From Anaerolineae bacterium (lineage in GTDB: Bacteria > Chloroflexota > Anaerolineae > Aggregatilineales > Aggregatilineaceae), in the NCBI GenBank assembly GCA_016926875.1, contig JAFGNU010000017.1:62001-126000 (forward strand): a stretch of DNA of 64,000 nucleotides, read 5' to 3'. Made by a program: the position numbers and the translations under genes. Positions 8,686 through 18,392 of the stretch are shown piece after piece. The notes below the pieces were generated by a model, which saw nothing but the letters and a program-made list of their open reading frames with translations, did no database searches and had not been told where the DNA came from. Every line of letters begins with the position of its first letter. Position 1 is the stretch's first letter.

Positions 8686-9561
8686 ATGACAGGTTTTGAT
8701 ATTCGCGGACTGGTGGACTTCAATCCACCACAATATCTATGCCAGAAATGCTACGCGCTGCTACGTGGGGCTGACCTTAAGCCGTATTTCGAGAAAGATG
8801 TGTGGGCTAGTCTCACGTGCCCTATTTGCGAATTGCTCACATATGAGGCAGGTTTGCACATATCAGAGACTGTAACGGAACAATGGGAAGTATTCAGGAC
8901 GTATTTGCGAGAAAAAGGTTTGACGTTGACAGATGTAACCACGATTGAACACGCACGGGCTCTCGCACAAATTGCAATCGCACTGCAAAATGGCCAATCA
9001 CCATTACGTTCACTATTTCTTGCCTTATCCAGTGCAAAGCAGTTTGTTCATTTTGTGACATGGGGTATCTCAAACGAGATGATTGGGGCGCTCAAGGTAA
9101 TAGCCCAACGAGTCGCCGTGAGAGGTGTGGTGTCAGGATTGGATCGTAGAAACACATGGGATAAACAAAAGATCAATACACTGATCAAGCACTCTGACGA
9201 AGCCCCGTTGCTACAGATAGCTATCATGACCAAAAGCGAATCATGGATAGACCTTCCACACCAAAAAGTAGTTATTGTTGACGGATTGCTAGCGTTCAAG
9301 GGATCGGCAAACCTAACGGTACAGGCATGGCGCAAAACTGCCAAGAATCTAGAGGATTTGGAAGCAATCACAGATACAGAACGTGTGATTGATCTAAACA
9401 ATCGGCTTTTTAGCACCGTATGGGGTACTCGCCCCGCAGTTGTGAAGTATAAAATGGCTGATATTGCCGATGGACGCTTGTTCTACGAGAGTGAGACGGA
9501 GGATGATTTATTCTACTACGAGGACAACACAACTGAGAAACCGCCCTGGGTACCTGACTAA
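8686..9561 (+). CDS. Zinc-ribbon plus PLD-like (HKD) protein
   Basis: The N-terminal ~55 residues carry two CxxC pairs (CQKC and CPIC), suggesting a zinc ribbon. Near residues 195-225 there is one HKD-type motif (HQKVVIVDGLLAFKGSANLT, HxKx4D followed by GSANLT). This is the phospholipase D/nuclease superfamily signature. Only one motif is present, as in small PLD nucleases that act as dimers. Composition is clearly lower in GC than its neighbours, which suggests acquisition by transfer. A ribosome site (AGGAAAAG) precedes the ATG. It is isolated, with no partner gene on the same strand nearby that suggests a pathway; a DNA or phospholipid substrate is equally open. Confidence 0.75.
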   Translation: MTGFDIRGLVDFNPPQYLCQKCYALLRGADLKPYFEKDVWASLTCPICELLTYEAGLHISETVTEQWEVFRTYLREKGLTLTDVTTIEHARALAQIAIALQNGQSPLRSLFLALSSAKQFVHFVTWGISNEMIGALKVIAQRVAVRGVVSGLDRRNTWDKQKINTLIKHSDEAPLLQIAIMTKSESWIDLPHQKVVIVDGLLAFKGSANLTVQAWRKTAKNLEDLEAITDTERVIDLNNRLFSTVWGTRPAVVKYKMADIADGRLFYESETEDDLFYYEDNTTEKPPWVPD

Positions 9562-9684
9562 ACTTGGCTTATTGCTTTGTGCGGGTTTGAGACACATGCT
9601 TTGAATTCTGGGCACAGCAAGCAGCGTCCTTACGACAAAACATTCAGACGATAAGGTTATTCGTGCGCTAGAAAGAAAATCAAG

Positions 9685-11121
9685 ATGAGCATTCGCTTTG
9701 GCACCGACGGCTGGCGGGCCGTCATCGCAGAAACATTCACCTTTGCTAACCTGCGGCTGGTCGCGCAGGCCGTCGCCGACTACGTGAATACCGAGTTTGG
9801 CGGCAACGGCCAGCCCGAAGTCGTGATCGGGTTTGACACGCGCTTCCTGTCGGACCGCTTCGCCATCGAAACGGCGCGCGTGCTGGCAGCTAACGGGATC
9901 ATCACGTGGCTGTCACGCACCGACGCCCCTACCCCCGCGATCAGCTATAACATCGTGCATAAAAAAGCGACGGCGGGCGTGGTGATCACCGCGTCGCATA
10001 ACCCACCGCGCTACAACGGCTTTAAGCTCAAAGCGGCCTACGGTGGGTCGGCGCTGCCGCAGCACTGCCAGTTGGTCGAAGAATACCTCGAAGCGCAGCA
10101 GCGCGAGGCGCGCGGGCCAAACCTGATGGACTATGAGCGCGCGCTGGAGCAGGGCATCATCAAGCGCTTTAATCCCACCAATGCCTACTACGAACACCTG
10201 GAAACGCTGGTGGACATCGACAAAATCTCGGCGGCGGAACTGCGCATCGTGGCCGACCCAATGCACGGCTCCGGGCGCACGGCCATTCGCGCCGTCTTGT
10301 CGCGCACGCGCTGCCATGTGACCGAGATTCGCGGCGATATGAATCCCGGTTTTGGCGGCATCCACCCGGAACCGATCCGTAAATACATGGACATGACGGC
10401 GGCGGCCATCCAGACCAACCACGCCGATGTGGCCATCGTGACCGACGGCGACGCCGACCGCATCGGCGCGATGGATGGGCAGGGTAATTTTGTCGATCCG
10501 CACACCATCCTGTCGCTGGCGCTGCGCTACCTGGCTGAAGGGCGCGGCTGGACCGGCGACGTGGTCAAGACGGTTTCTACCACGATGATGATCAACCGCA
10601 TCGCGGCGCAGCACGATCTGACCGTGCATGAAACGCCCGTTGGCTTTAACTACATCGCGGATTACATGCTCAACGGCGACGTATTGATCGGCGGGGAAGA
10701 ATCCGGCGGGATCAGCATCAAGGGGCACATTCCCGAAGGCGACGGCATTTTGATGGGACTGCTGCTGCTCGAAATCATCGCGGATGCGGGCGTCCCGCTG
10801 GTTGAGATGGTCGCGGATTTGCAGACCCGGTACGGCCCGGCCTGCTACGAGCGCACCGATTTTCACCTGAGTACGCCGGTCCCCAAAAAACAGATGGTCC
10901 AACGGCTGAGCACCCAGGCCCCGGCGTCGATGGCCGGGCAGACGGTGCGCGACGTCCAGACCTCTGACGGGATCAAGTTTGTGCTGGCTGACGATAGCTG
11001 GCTGCTGATCCGGCCCAGCGGCACCGAGCCGGTGCTGCGCGTATACGCCGAAGCCCCTTCGGAGGACGCGGTCAAGGCGCTGTTGGATGCCGGGCGCCAC
11101 ATGGTAGGGCTGGACACCTGA
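9685..11121 (+). CDS. Phosphoglucomutase/phosphomannomutase family enzyme
   Basis: The 478-residue protein has all four alpha-D-phosphohexomutase signatures. These are the phosphoserine loop TASHNPPRYNGFK, the metal loop TDGDADRIGA, the sugar-binding loop GGEESGGISI and the phosphate-binding loop RPSGTEPVLRVYAE. The enzyme interconverts hexose 1- and 6-phosphates in the cytoplasm, feeding nucleotide-sugar synthesis. A GDP-fucose synthase-like gene 157 bases downstream supports a role in the GDP-mannose/fucose route (inference). Specificity (glucose, mannose or glucosamine) cannot be assigned from motifs alone. Confidence 0.93.
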   Translation: MSIRFGTDGWRAVIAETFTFANLRLVAQAVADYVNTEFGGNGQPEVVIGFDTRFLSDRFAIETARVLAANGIITWLSRTDAPTPAISYNIVHKKATAGVVITASHNPPRYNGFKLKAAYGGSALPQHCQLVEEYLEAQQREARGPNLMDYERALEQGIIKRFNPTNAYYEHLETLVDIDKISAAELRIVADPMHGSGRTAIRAVLSRTRCHVTEIRGDMNPGFGGIHPEPIRKYMDMTAAAIQTNHADVAIVTDGDADRIGAMDGQGNFVDPHTILSLALRYLAEGRGWTGDVVKTVSTTMMINRIAAQHDLTVHETPVGFNYIADYMLNGDVLIGGEESGGISIKGHIPEGDGILMGLLLLEIIADAGVPLVEMVADLQTRYGPACYERTDFHLSTPVPKKQMVQRLSTQAPASMAGQTVRDVQTSDGIKFVLADDSWLLIRPSGTEPVLRVYAEAPSEDAVKALLDAGRHMVGLDT

Positions 11122-11200
11122 TCGCCCGGCGCACCGGTTGGCCCTGCCCTGTCAGGTGAGCACGGGCAATCCGTAGGTGGCAACCCGTCACCGCGTTTTG

Positions 11201-11206
11201 TATAAT
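11201..11206 (+). promoter_or_regulatory. Putative -10 element of the epimerase gene
   Basis: TATAAT lies 72 bases before the ATG at 11279; the -35 region is weak. Confidence 0.4.
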
Positions 11207-11272
11207 TCGAGCATACTCAGGCATAACACATCGAGGTAAACGCTGGGGCGCTGTTCCCCGTGAAGGAGATAA

Positions 11273-12250
<978 letters not shown>

Positions 12251-12383
12251 GCAAAGAGCAGTCAGCAGCCAGTGATCGGCGGTCAGCCGGAAACCAGCCG
12301 CTACAGGCTTACGGAGAAACCAGGTCAAACTCGCATCATTATGTATGGGCAGTGCTTGCTCTGCCCGGGCAATCGGTACCAAC

Positions 12384-12414
12384 AGGGCGACCAACATACG
12401 GATCGCCCTTTTTT
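12384..12414 (+). terminator. Rho-independent terminator
   Basis: An AGGGCGA...TCGCCCT stem with a short loop is followed by TTTTTT, about 135 bases after the epimerase gene. Confidence 0.7.
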
Positions 12415-12522
12415 GCCGTCCTGTTCACCTGTTTAATCCCAACCTCCCATTGGCTCATTTGGCATCTCGGCTTATACTTGATCTCGCCAACACCCGGTTT
12501 CTCATCCTGGGGAGGAAAGCCG

Positions 12523-14124
12523 ATGTCCAAACGTTTACTCTACGTGCTTATTCCATTGATTGTGATCATAGCCCTGCTCATCCTCATCGTGGTAGCGAGC
12601 CGCAGCGGCGATGATGACGGTGATCAACAAGACGGCGAGCGCCCGGTCACCACCCAACAGGCAGATAACGGACCGCGCCCTGCCGCCACGCCGGACGAAG
12701 CCGCACAATCAGGCGGTGAACCGTCTGCCGACACAGGCAGTGACGAGGGCACCGGCCCGCGTGTCCTCGGCTGGCTGCTCAGCGGCGGCACCGGCAGGCG
12801 CCTGATGTTATTCCAGGAAGGCACCCGGCCCAACAGCCTGTTTGTCTACACGCAGGCCGAATCCGGCAGCCGCCTCCAGCGCTGCGGCCATTTCTACCGT
12901 ATGCCGGATCAAAGCGGCGTGATCGTGTTTATCGGGCGCGAGCGCGGCGACCTGGTCTATGTCCCGCTGGATGGCAGCGAACCGCTTTCCTTTGGACAGA
13001 CCGGGCGGCTGACCTGCGCCGCACCGGACGCGATGCAAGTCTTCGCCGACAGCGACCAGATCGCCTACATCGACTTTGGCGACAGCCCGCGCACGCAAGA
13101 TTTCCAGACCGGCAATCTGATCGTCTACAACCTGAGCCAGAGCACCGAGCGTGCCCGGATCAGTGATGCCACAGCGTTTACCATCAACCGGGAAGAAATA
13201 CTGGTTTTGCGCTTGTTCCCTGACGGCGCGGGCAACGCGACCGAGGCCGACCTGGATTTGTGGAGCAGCGCAGGCATTCAAAACATCATCACGCTGGCGC
13301 CAGCATCGCCTCCCGACCGCGACAACATCGAATGTACGTTCACCAGCGGCGCGGTAACCCGCACGCTGAACACCGCCCATGTGCTGTTGGGGCAGCGCTG
13401 CCAGCCGGGCGGCAGCCAGTGGCGGCTGCTCAACGTCCCACTGGCGGGCGGCGACGCGGTTGAGATCGCCTCCGGCGAGCCGGGCGGCGGCTTCTTTACC
13501 GAGAATTTCACCACCCAGATTTTCCCCGCCACCGATGGATCGGCAGCCTTGATCGCCGTCCCAAGCGGGTTGGAGCGCCACATCGCCACGCTGCAATGGG
13601 TGAATATGGACGGCGCCATCACGCCGGTAGCCGAGTTCGTGCCCGCCGACCGGCTGGACGACCTGAGCACCGAAGGCTGGCATATCCAGCTTTCGCCGGA
13701 TGGGCAGTGGCTGGCGTTCGTCCAGGAATCACGCAACCGGGAATACTCGCTCTGGCTGCTTGACCTGTCACAGCCGGGCAGCACCGGGCAGGCGCTGATC
13801 ACACTTGGTGCCAATGAACGCGTCTTTGATTATCGCTGGGGGCCGGGCAACAGGCTGTACTACATTGCCGGGAACGATCAAAGCAACGCGCTGTTTGTTG
13901 TCACCCCCGGCCAGGACCCGCTGCGCATTATCCGGGGACGCTTCACCGGGCTGGAACCCGATTCGCGCGGGGAAATGGTGACCGTGACCGCGTGGATTCC
14001 CGATCCCGACGATCCAAACTGGTCGCTCAGCCAGATCGAGTTGATCGACATGAACGGCGAGGAAACTCAACTCTGGACCGCCGTCAACGCAAGCCAGGAA
14101 GTCCTGCCGCTGGGCGTGGAGTAA
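12523..14124 (+). CDS. Membrane-anchored beta-propeller (TolB-like) protein
   Basis: The ATG at 12523 follows GGAGGAAAG, which fixes the start although the frame is open far upstream. The 533-residue protein has one N-terminal transmembrane segment (LLYVLIPLIVIIALLILIVV) and an acidic linker. The long domain that follows has repeated blades of the WD40-like/TolB type, such as QLSPDGQWLAFVQESRNREY followed by LWLLDL. It is probably exposed outside the cytoplasm. No enzymatic motif is visible, so a binding or sensing role is inferred. It is convergent with the phage-type genes downstream. Confidence 0.7.
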   Translation: MSKRLLYVLIPLIVIIALLILIVVASRSGDDDGDQQDGERPVTTQQADNGPRPAATPDEAAQSGGEPSADTGSDEGTGPRVLGWLLSGGTGRRLMLFQEGTRPNSLFVYTQAESGSRLQRCGHFYRMPDQSGVIVFIGRERGDLVYVPLDGSEPLSFGQTGRLTCAAPDAMQVFADSDQIAYIDFGDSPRTQDFQTGNLIVYNLSQSTERARISDATAFTINREEILVLRLFPDGAGNATEADLDLWSSAGIQNIITLAPASPPDRDNIECTFTSGAVTRTLNTAHVLLGQRCQPGGSQWRLLNVPLAGGDAVEIASGEPGGGFFTENFTTQIFPATDGSAALIAVPSGLERHIATLQWVNMDGAITPVAEFVPADRLDDLSTEGWHIQLSPDGQWLAFVQESRNREYSLWLLDLSQPGSTGQALITLGANERVFDYRWGPGNRLYYIAGNDQSNALFVVTPGQDPLRIIRGRFTGLEPDSRGEMVTVTAWIPDPDDPNWSLSQIELIDMNGEETQLWTAVNASQEVLPLGVE

Positions 14125-14133
14125 TCACCAACA

Positions 14134-14161
14134 CGGGGACGGTTTTTGCACGCCGTCCCCG
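14134..14161. terminator. Bidirectional terminator hairpin at the end of the capsid/tail unit
   Basis: A perfect 9-bp stem (CGGGGACGG / CCGTCCCCG) lies between the convergent propeller gene and the last phage-type gene. It probably ends transcription from both sides. Confidence 0.55.
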
Positions 14162-14168
14162 CTTCATT

Positions 14169-14540
14169 CTATACCCCCAGCCCGATCTGACCGGCCAGGA
14201 TGCGCAGCAGCGTGTCCTTGTCCGCTTCTATCCACGCATCCCAGGGTTTATCGAGCGTTTCGACCAACTGCTGCCGCTCCGCTGCCGCCTGCTGGGCAGC
14301 GGTCAGCCCGTTTGCATCGTGTGCCGCGATCACCGGCCCGATCCGATCCCTGATTTCCTCGCTGATCGCTGCATCGACGATCACGCGCACTTTGCCCGGC
14401 TCAATGCACACCCCGGCCAACACATCCTCACCGACCGCTGCGTTTAGCTCCTGTTGCAGCAGGGGATGGTTGACCGGCTGATCCGTTTCGAACACAACTT
14501 CGATTGTGTCCTGAATGGGGATTTCGTCTGTGATGGTCAT
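14169..14540 (-). CDS. Small phage-associated hypothetical protein
   Basis: The start at ATG 14540 overlaps the stop of the upstream gene (TGATG) and follows AGGTGA, so the two are translationally coupled. The 123-residue protein is acidic (MTITDEIPIQDTIEVVFETD at its start). It ends in a helical region rich in Ala, Gln and Glu. I do not recognise a family. Its place at the end of the tail-gene run suggests a virion or tail-associated accessory protein (inference). It is the last gene before the terminator hairpin. Confidence 0.65.
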   Translation of the reverse strand: MTITDEIPIQDTIEVVFETDQPVNHPLLQQELNAAVGEDVLAGVCIEPGKVRVIVDAAISEEIRDRIGPVIAAHDANGLTAAQQAAAERQQLVETLDKPWDAWIEADKDTLLRILAGQIGLGV

Positions 14541-15031
14541 CAGGTCACCTCGCGCGCCAGGAAGCTGTACTGGTAGATATAGGCTGTTGCCGCCGCGTCG
14601 TTTACGCGCCACTGCGGCTTAAATTCGTGCGTGCCCGCTTCCAGGCCGGTCACCAGGTAAAAAAGCGTGATGCCCTTTCGATTGCCGCTGTAGCGGTTCA
14701 TCTTCAATATCCCGATGCTGACCTCACTCACGCGATCACCGTCTACATCAAAGTCCAGGTAGATGTAGTACGCATCGCTTGCTGCGTCCAACTCAACCGC
14801 CGCCTCAAACAGCAGCAGCACATCACCACCCGATGTCGTCAGCTCGCGCACCATGCCAGCCGTGAGGTCCGTCCAGGTGGTGCTGGTTGTGCTGATCGTC
14901 GTGTTGAAGTTCTGAAGCCTGGACGAGGGCGGCGCTTTCAGCGCGTTCAGGTTGTCGCGCAGGTGCGTATTGAGCATCGCCGCCGTGACCAGCTCGCTTG
15001 TGCTCCATGTCTTCGGCGTTGTCCATGCCAT
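14540..15031 (-). CDS. Phage tail-fibre/virion-type protein
   Basis: The 163-residue protein starts MAWTTPKTWSTSELVTAAML and continues with NTHLRDNLNALK, a pattern often seen at the start of small phage tail or virion proteins. The rest is beta-rich (VLLLFEAAVELDAASDAYYI, GTHEFKPQWRVND) and looks like a receptor- or surface-binding domain. It is in one minus-strand run with the larger tail protein upstream (22-base gap) and coupled to the gene downstream. The phage link is established by the N-terminal pattern and context; the exact role is inferred. Confidence 0.7.
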   Translation of the reverse strand: MAWTTPKTWSTSELVTAAMLNTHLRDNLNALKAPPSSRLQNFNTTISTTSTTWTDLTAGMVRELTTSGGDVLLLFEAAVELDAASDAYYIYLDFDVDGDRVSEVSIGILKMNRYSGNRKGITLFYLVTGLEAGTHEFKPQWRVNDAAATAYIYQYSFLAREVT

Positions 15032-15053
15032 ACCAAAATCCTCCCGCTAATCG

Positions 15054-16535
15054 CTAGAATCCAAGCCGCGTTTGGCTGCCCAGTGCGCCATAGCCGTTCA
15101 CCCCCAACAGCCAGTACTGGGTATCGTCAGCCCGCTCCAGGTGCAGCACGATCTCAAAACCCTGGGCGCTGGCCCGGTATTCAACTGCCCGTATCCAGTG
15201 CCCCAGCGCGTTCGCCCCGGTCTGCTCGTCGCTGACCTCGATCTTGTCCAGAATGCCGAGATTCCACAGGCGCACCCCGTTTATAACGTCACGGTTGCGG
15301 ATCACGACCCGGTCAGCGTACAGGAACGGCTCCTTGTAGCGGCCTATCACGTACCCGGCCAGCGCCTGGCCGAAGGCGAGATCGGACTGCATCGGCAGAT
15401 CAAAAACGCGCTGGCGTACCTGGTAGCTGCCCTGGCTGCCCGTGTCTTCTTCCTCGATCACGATCGGATCGTAGGTGATGACCGGCTTGCCGCGTACTTG
15501 CAGCTTGGTTACATACAGCGGCCCGATGGCGGTGCTGCTGAGTGTGATCCTGGTCCGGGTGGCTTCCTTTTCTACGTCGATGTCGAAGCTGGACGAGTAG
15601 GTATAGTTAAAGCCCGAACCATTCGAATACTCGTTGACCTCGTAGTCGGTGCCCGCGACCGGCGTTACCACGTTCACCGCGCCGCAGCGCTCGCCCGCGT
15701 CATCGTGGTAGTTGGCGTAGATCACGCGCGACTCGCCCGGCTCGATTTTGTACGATACGTGCGACTGCCACAGCACCTGCGCCGTCCCGATGGTTTCAAC
15801 CGGGTAGATTTTCACCTGCGCCTGGTTAACCACCGTCTCGATGCCGATCTGCATGACCAGGTCATCAACCGGGTGATTATTCAACGCCAGGGCCGCGCTG
15901 GCGCTCGCATCCTGAAAATCGCCGCGCGCCCGGTAGATCATCACGCCATTACCGGCGATGAAAAACCGGCCATACACCGCCCGGCATACTTCGCCGACGG
16001 CCTGCACGACGGTTGTATGCTCCGGTGTCCAGGTGCGCCCGTAGTGTTCCAGCGCATCGCCGTTGTCGGTGAAGTCGTGGCCCACACTGTAGGCTAGGTT
16101 TGCCAGCGCGGTCAGCGCGGCGTCAACGTCTTTGCTGTCCTCGTGCGCCACGTCAACGCGTGCCCCGGCCAGCAGCGCGATCCCGTCTACACATTCGATC
16201 ACGACTTCGCGCCTGCCCAGACCGCCCGCCCCAGGGACGATCCGCTCGATCCAGCCGCTAAACAACTGCGCGTTCTCGGCCCCGCCTGTTTCCCGGACGA
16301 ACACCTTGCGCCTGGGCAGCAGGTCGCCGTACAGATCGCCCCCGCTGCAACCAGGGCTGAACCGCTGATCGCTGTTATCCAGCACCAGGCGGCAGCGCCC
16401 GACTGCCGCCACCGGGTCGCCCGGCTGCGCAAAGCCGCGCCAGATGTACATCGACAGCACGCGCGCGGTTTCGATCTCGCCGTCTTCAAAGCTGCCGTCG
16501 CCATCCCAGTCAATATCTACGCGGAACGTTGCCAT
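15054..16535 (-). CDS. Phage tail/baseplate-type protein
   Basis: The 493-residue protein begins MATFRVDIDWDGDGSFEDGE, with a leading domain containing RCRLVLDNSDQRFSP and VFVRE. A segment around LFSGWIERIVPG and REVVIECVDGIALLAGARV follows; this pattern is found in phage tail hub or baseplate proteins. The C-terminal half is beta-rich, with WIRAVEYRASAQGFEIVLHL near the end. A strong AGGAGA ribosome site precedes the ATG at 16535. It is the largest tail gene here and the nearest thing to a baseplate or tail-tip protein. No tape-measure protein is present in the window. Confidence 0.7.
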   Translation of the reverse strand: MATFRVDIDWDGDGSFEDGEIETARVLSMYIWRGFAQPGDPVAAVGRCRLVLDNSDQRFSPGCSGGDLYGDLLPRRKVFVRETGGAENAQLFSGWIERIVPGAGGLGRREVVIECVDGIALLAGARVDVAHEDSKDVDAALTALANLAYSVGHDFTDNGDALEHYGRTWTPEHTTVVQAVGEVCRAVYGRFFIAGNGVMIYRARGDFQDASASAALALNNHPVDDLVMQIGIETVVNQAQVKIYPVETIGTAQVLWQSHVSYKIEPGESRVIYANYHDDAGERCGAVNVVTPVAGTDYEVNEYSNGSGFNYTYSSSFDIDVEKEATRTRITLSSTAIGPLYVTKLQVRGKPVITYDPIVIEEEDTGSQGSYQVRQRVFDLPMQSDLAFGQALAGYVIGRYKEPFLYADRVVIRNRDVINGVRLWNLGILDKIEVSDEQTGANALGHWIRAVEYRASAQGFEIVLHLERADDTQYWLLGVNGYGALGSQTRLGF

Positions 16536-16559
16536 CGAATCTCCTTTGCCCGGCGTGCG

Positions 16560-17000
16560 TTAATCCACGTGCAGCGTCCAGGTGTGGGTGAACGCCGCGC
16601 CGTGATAATCCACGCCCCCATAACGCACGACCCCGGCCCGCATACTGAAGCGCAGCGCCGTTGCCAGCGCCCCATCCAGCAGCGGGTCGGCAGCCATCGC
16701 GTCAACGTACAAGTCGATATAGTCGGCCAGGTCCACCAGCGCGCCCCGCAGCCCGATCCCACCCGTAACCGGCACGATCAGCAGCAGGTGCGTCACCCGC
16801 ACGGCCAGTTTGCCGTCGCCCGCGCTAAAGCCGCTTGGTTCCAGCCCCGGCGACTCGCCGCCCAACTCCGGCATGATCACCAGCGCCGGAAGCTGCGCAC
16901 GCGCCAGCGCGTCGGGCGTTTCATCCACTGCATAGGACGTGACACCGGTCACGGATACGTTCGCCAGGTTCGCCAGCGCCCCGGCCAGAATGCCTGCCAT
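16560..17000 (-). CDS. Tail terminator/completion-like phage protein
   Basis: The 146-residue protein has an alpha/beta pattern with a conserved closing strand (FTHTWTLHVD). This is consistent with the size and layout of phage tail terminator or neck proteins (gpU-like); the assignment is an inference. The ATG at 17000 follows AAGGAGATA. It lies between the connector gene upstream (with an inserted MITE-like element between them) and the tail protein 24 bases downstream, which is the expected place for such a protein. Confidence 0.55.
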   Translation of the reverse strand: MAGILAGALANLANVSVTGVTSYAVDETPDALARAQLPALVIMPELGGESPGLEPSGFSAGDGKLAVRVTHLLLIVPVTGGIGLRGALVDLADYIDLYVDAMAADPLLDGALATALRFSMRAGVVRYGGVDYHGAAFTHTWTLHVD

Positions 17001-17064
17001 TAGCCTATCTCCTTGTTGAAAAACAAGCTATCAGCTTTCATTTGCAGATACGACGGCCTGGCAG

Positions 17065-17215
17065 TTGGCCTCACCCCCCGACCCCCTCTCCATTCGAAAT
17101 GGCGAGGGGGAGCATAGCAGCGAGCGTGTGTAGTCCCGCCGCGCGGCTCCCCTTTTCCCCTCTATAGCTGCGCTGGAGAGGGGAGAAGGGGCTGGGGGAT
17201 GAGGGGTGAGGCCAA
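17065..17215. mobile_element. 151-bp MITE-like element with perfect 13-bp terminal inverted repeats
   Basis: The left end TTGGCCTCACCCC is exactly matched by GGGGTGAGGCCAA at the right end. Inner arms are also complementary (CCCCTCTCC against GGAGAGGGG). There is no coding capacity and no clear target-site duplication. It sits between the connector and tail-terminator-like genes and would fold into a large hairpin on the operon transcript. Confidence 0.75.
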
Positions 17216-17266
17216 TCCAAAGCGGCGTAAGCCACTGATCGCTGACCGCCAGCCGCCAACCCGCTG

Positions 17267-18106
17267 CTACGCTACCTGCACGCGCACGTAGGGCGATAGA
17301 ATCTGCTCCACGTCATCCGGCAGCGCAGGCGGCACCGTGACCTGCCCGCGCAGCCCGCCCGTCACCTGGACAAAGCCCGCGTCTTTCTGCTTGTACAGCC
17401 AGCTTGCCACGCGCAAACACGCCTGCCGGATGTCGTCGGGCGGCTGGTAGACCTCGATGGTCGTGTCCTGGACATGGCTGGTTGCGGTCGTGCCGTTCAC
17501 GCCGCGCGCAACCGTCAGCCGGTTCAGCGTCGTGTTGATCGCCAGCACATGCAGGTATTCATCCTCGATGCGGATCAACTGGCCGACCGCGAACCGCTCA
17601 AACTGGCCGGTTGCGTCCGCCCCGTCGGCGTCCTCGACCAGCAGCAGGATCGCGCCCGCGTTCAACGGGTCGTTCTGCACGCTGTCCTGCGAATCAGCCC
17701 AGGCGTCCGGCCAATCCAGGTGATAGCCCCATGTGCCGTCTACTTCGATAGCTTCGATGGGATCGCCGTCATGGGTGAAGGCCGCCTGCGTCCGGTCCAG
17801 CAGCACGCTCGATACCACCGCCGCCCCGGACGGGTGCAGGTGGTAAGCCGAAGCCGGGATCGTGCTGCCGTCGCCGTTGGTCAGCGTGTGCAGCGCCAGC
17901 AGATCGCCGCGCAGCGAGAGCGCCGCCGGGTTATCGCAGTCATACGCCTGTGCTGCCCGTTCCGGGTAAAAGCGCCGCCCGGTATAACCCTCGATCAGCC
18001 GGGATGCCGCGCCCAGCACCCGCAGCAGCAGGTCGTCGTCGCCGGTCTGCGAATCAGACAGGCCCAGGTAGCGCCGTACATCGGTGAGTGTTGCGTAGAT
18101 ATTCAT
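17267..18106 (-). CDS. Phage head-tail connector (gp6-like) protein
   Basis: The 279-residue protein starts MNIYATLTDVRRYLGLSDSQ and continues with a helical N-terminal region (LLRVLGAASRLIEGYTGRRF) typical of gp6-like head-tail connectors. The family also shows the closing helices seen here (IRQACLRVASWLYKQKDAGF). It is longer than the usual ~100-200 residues because of a beta-rich middle insertion (~residues 90-225). The insertion includes a segment like those of virion decoration domains (LIRIEDEYLHVLAINTTLN). The AGGAGG ribosome site supports ATG 18106. The protein would join the portal ring to the tail. Confidence 0.75.
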   Translation of the reverse strand: MNIYATLTDVRRYLGLSDSQTGDDDLLLRVLGAASRLIEGYTGRRFYPERAAQAYDCDNPAALSLRGDLLALHTLTNGDGSTIPASAYHLHPSGAAVVSSVLLDRTQAAFTHDGDPIEAIEVDGTWGYHLDWPDAWADSQDSVQNDPLNAGAILLLVEDADGADATGQFERFAVGQLIRIEDEYLHVLAINTTLNRLTVARGVNGTTATSHVQDTTIEVYQPPDDIRQACLRVASWLYKQKDAGFVQVTGGLRGQVTVPPALPDDVEQILSPYVRVQVA

Positions 18107-18147
18107 ACTCCCTCCTTTTTAGCTGTCAGCGCCCGGCTTTCAGCTAT

Positions 18148-18190
18148 CAGCGGCCAGCCCAACGCCGACCGCCCGGCGTTGATTATTCCA
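18148..18190. repeat. 43-bp leader repeat, copy upstream of the connector gene
   Basis: 39 of 43 bases match 20879-20921, which lies directly beside the SOS-like promoter of the capsid gene. The promoter and box themselves are not copied here. Confidence 0.7.
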
Positions 18191-18343
18191 CGAGCCGCCA
18201 GGGCACATCACCGCCGTGTTGGCCGCTCGATTGGAACCGTTGAGAAAGCACACACTGCACACTTTTCACAATCTCTTCAGATGGTTTTCATGAAAAATGT
18301 GGATTTTTTAACGCCGTTTTGATCTGGCAGACGACAGCCGGGT

Positions 18344-18349
18344 TATAAT
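18344..18349 (+). promoter_or_regulatory. Putative -10 element of the FHA gene
   Basis: TATAAT lies 44 bases before the ATG at 18393, in a locally AT-rich stretch. Confidence 0.45.
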
Positions 18350-18392
18350 TTTATTAAGACGTTTTAACGTTAGAGATATTTGCGGAGACATT

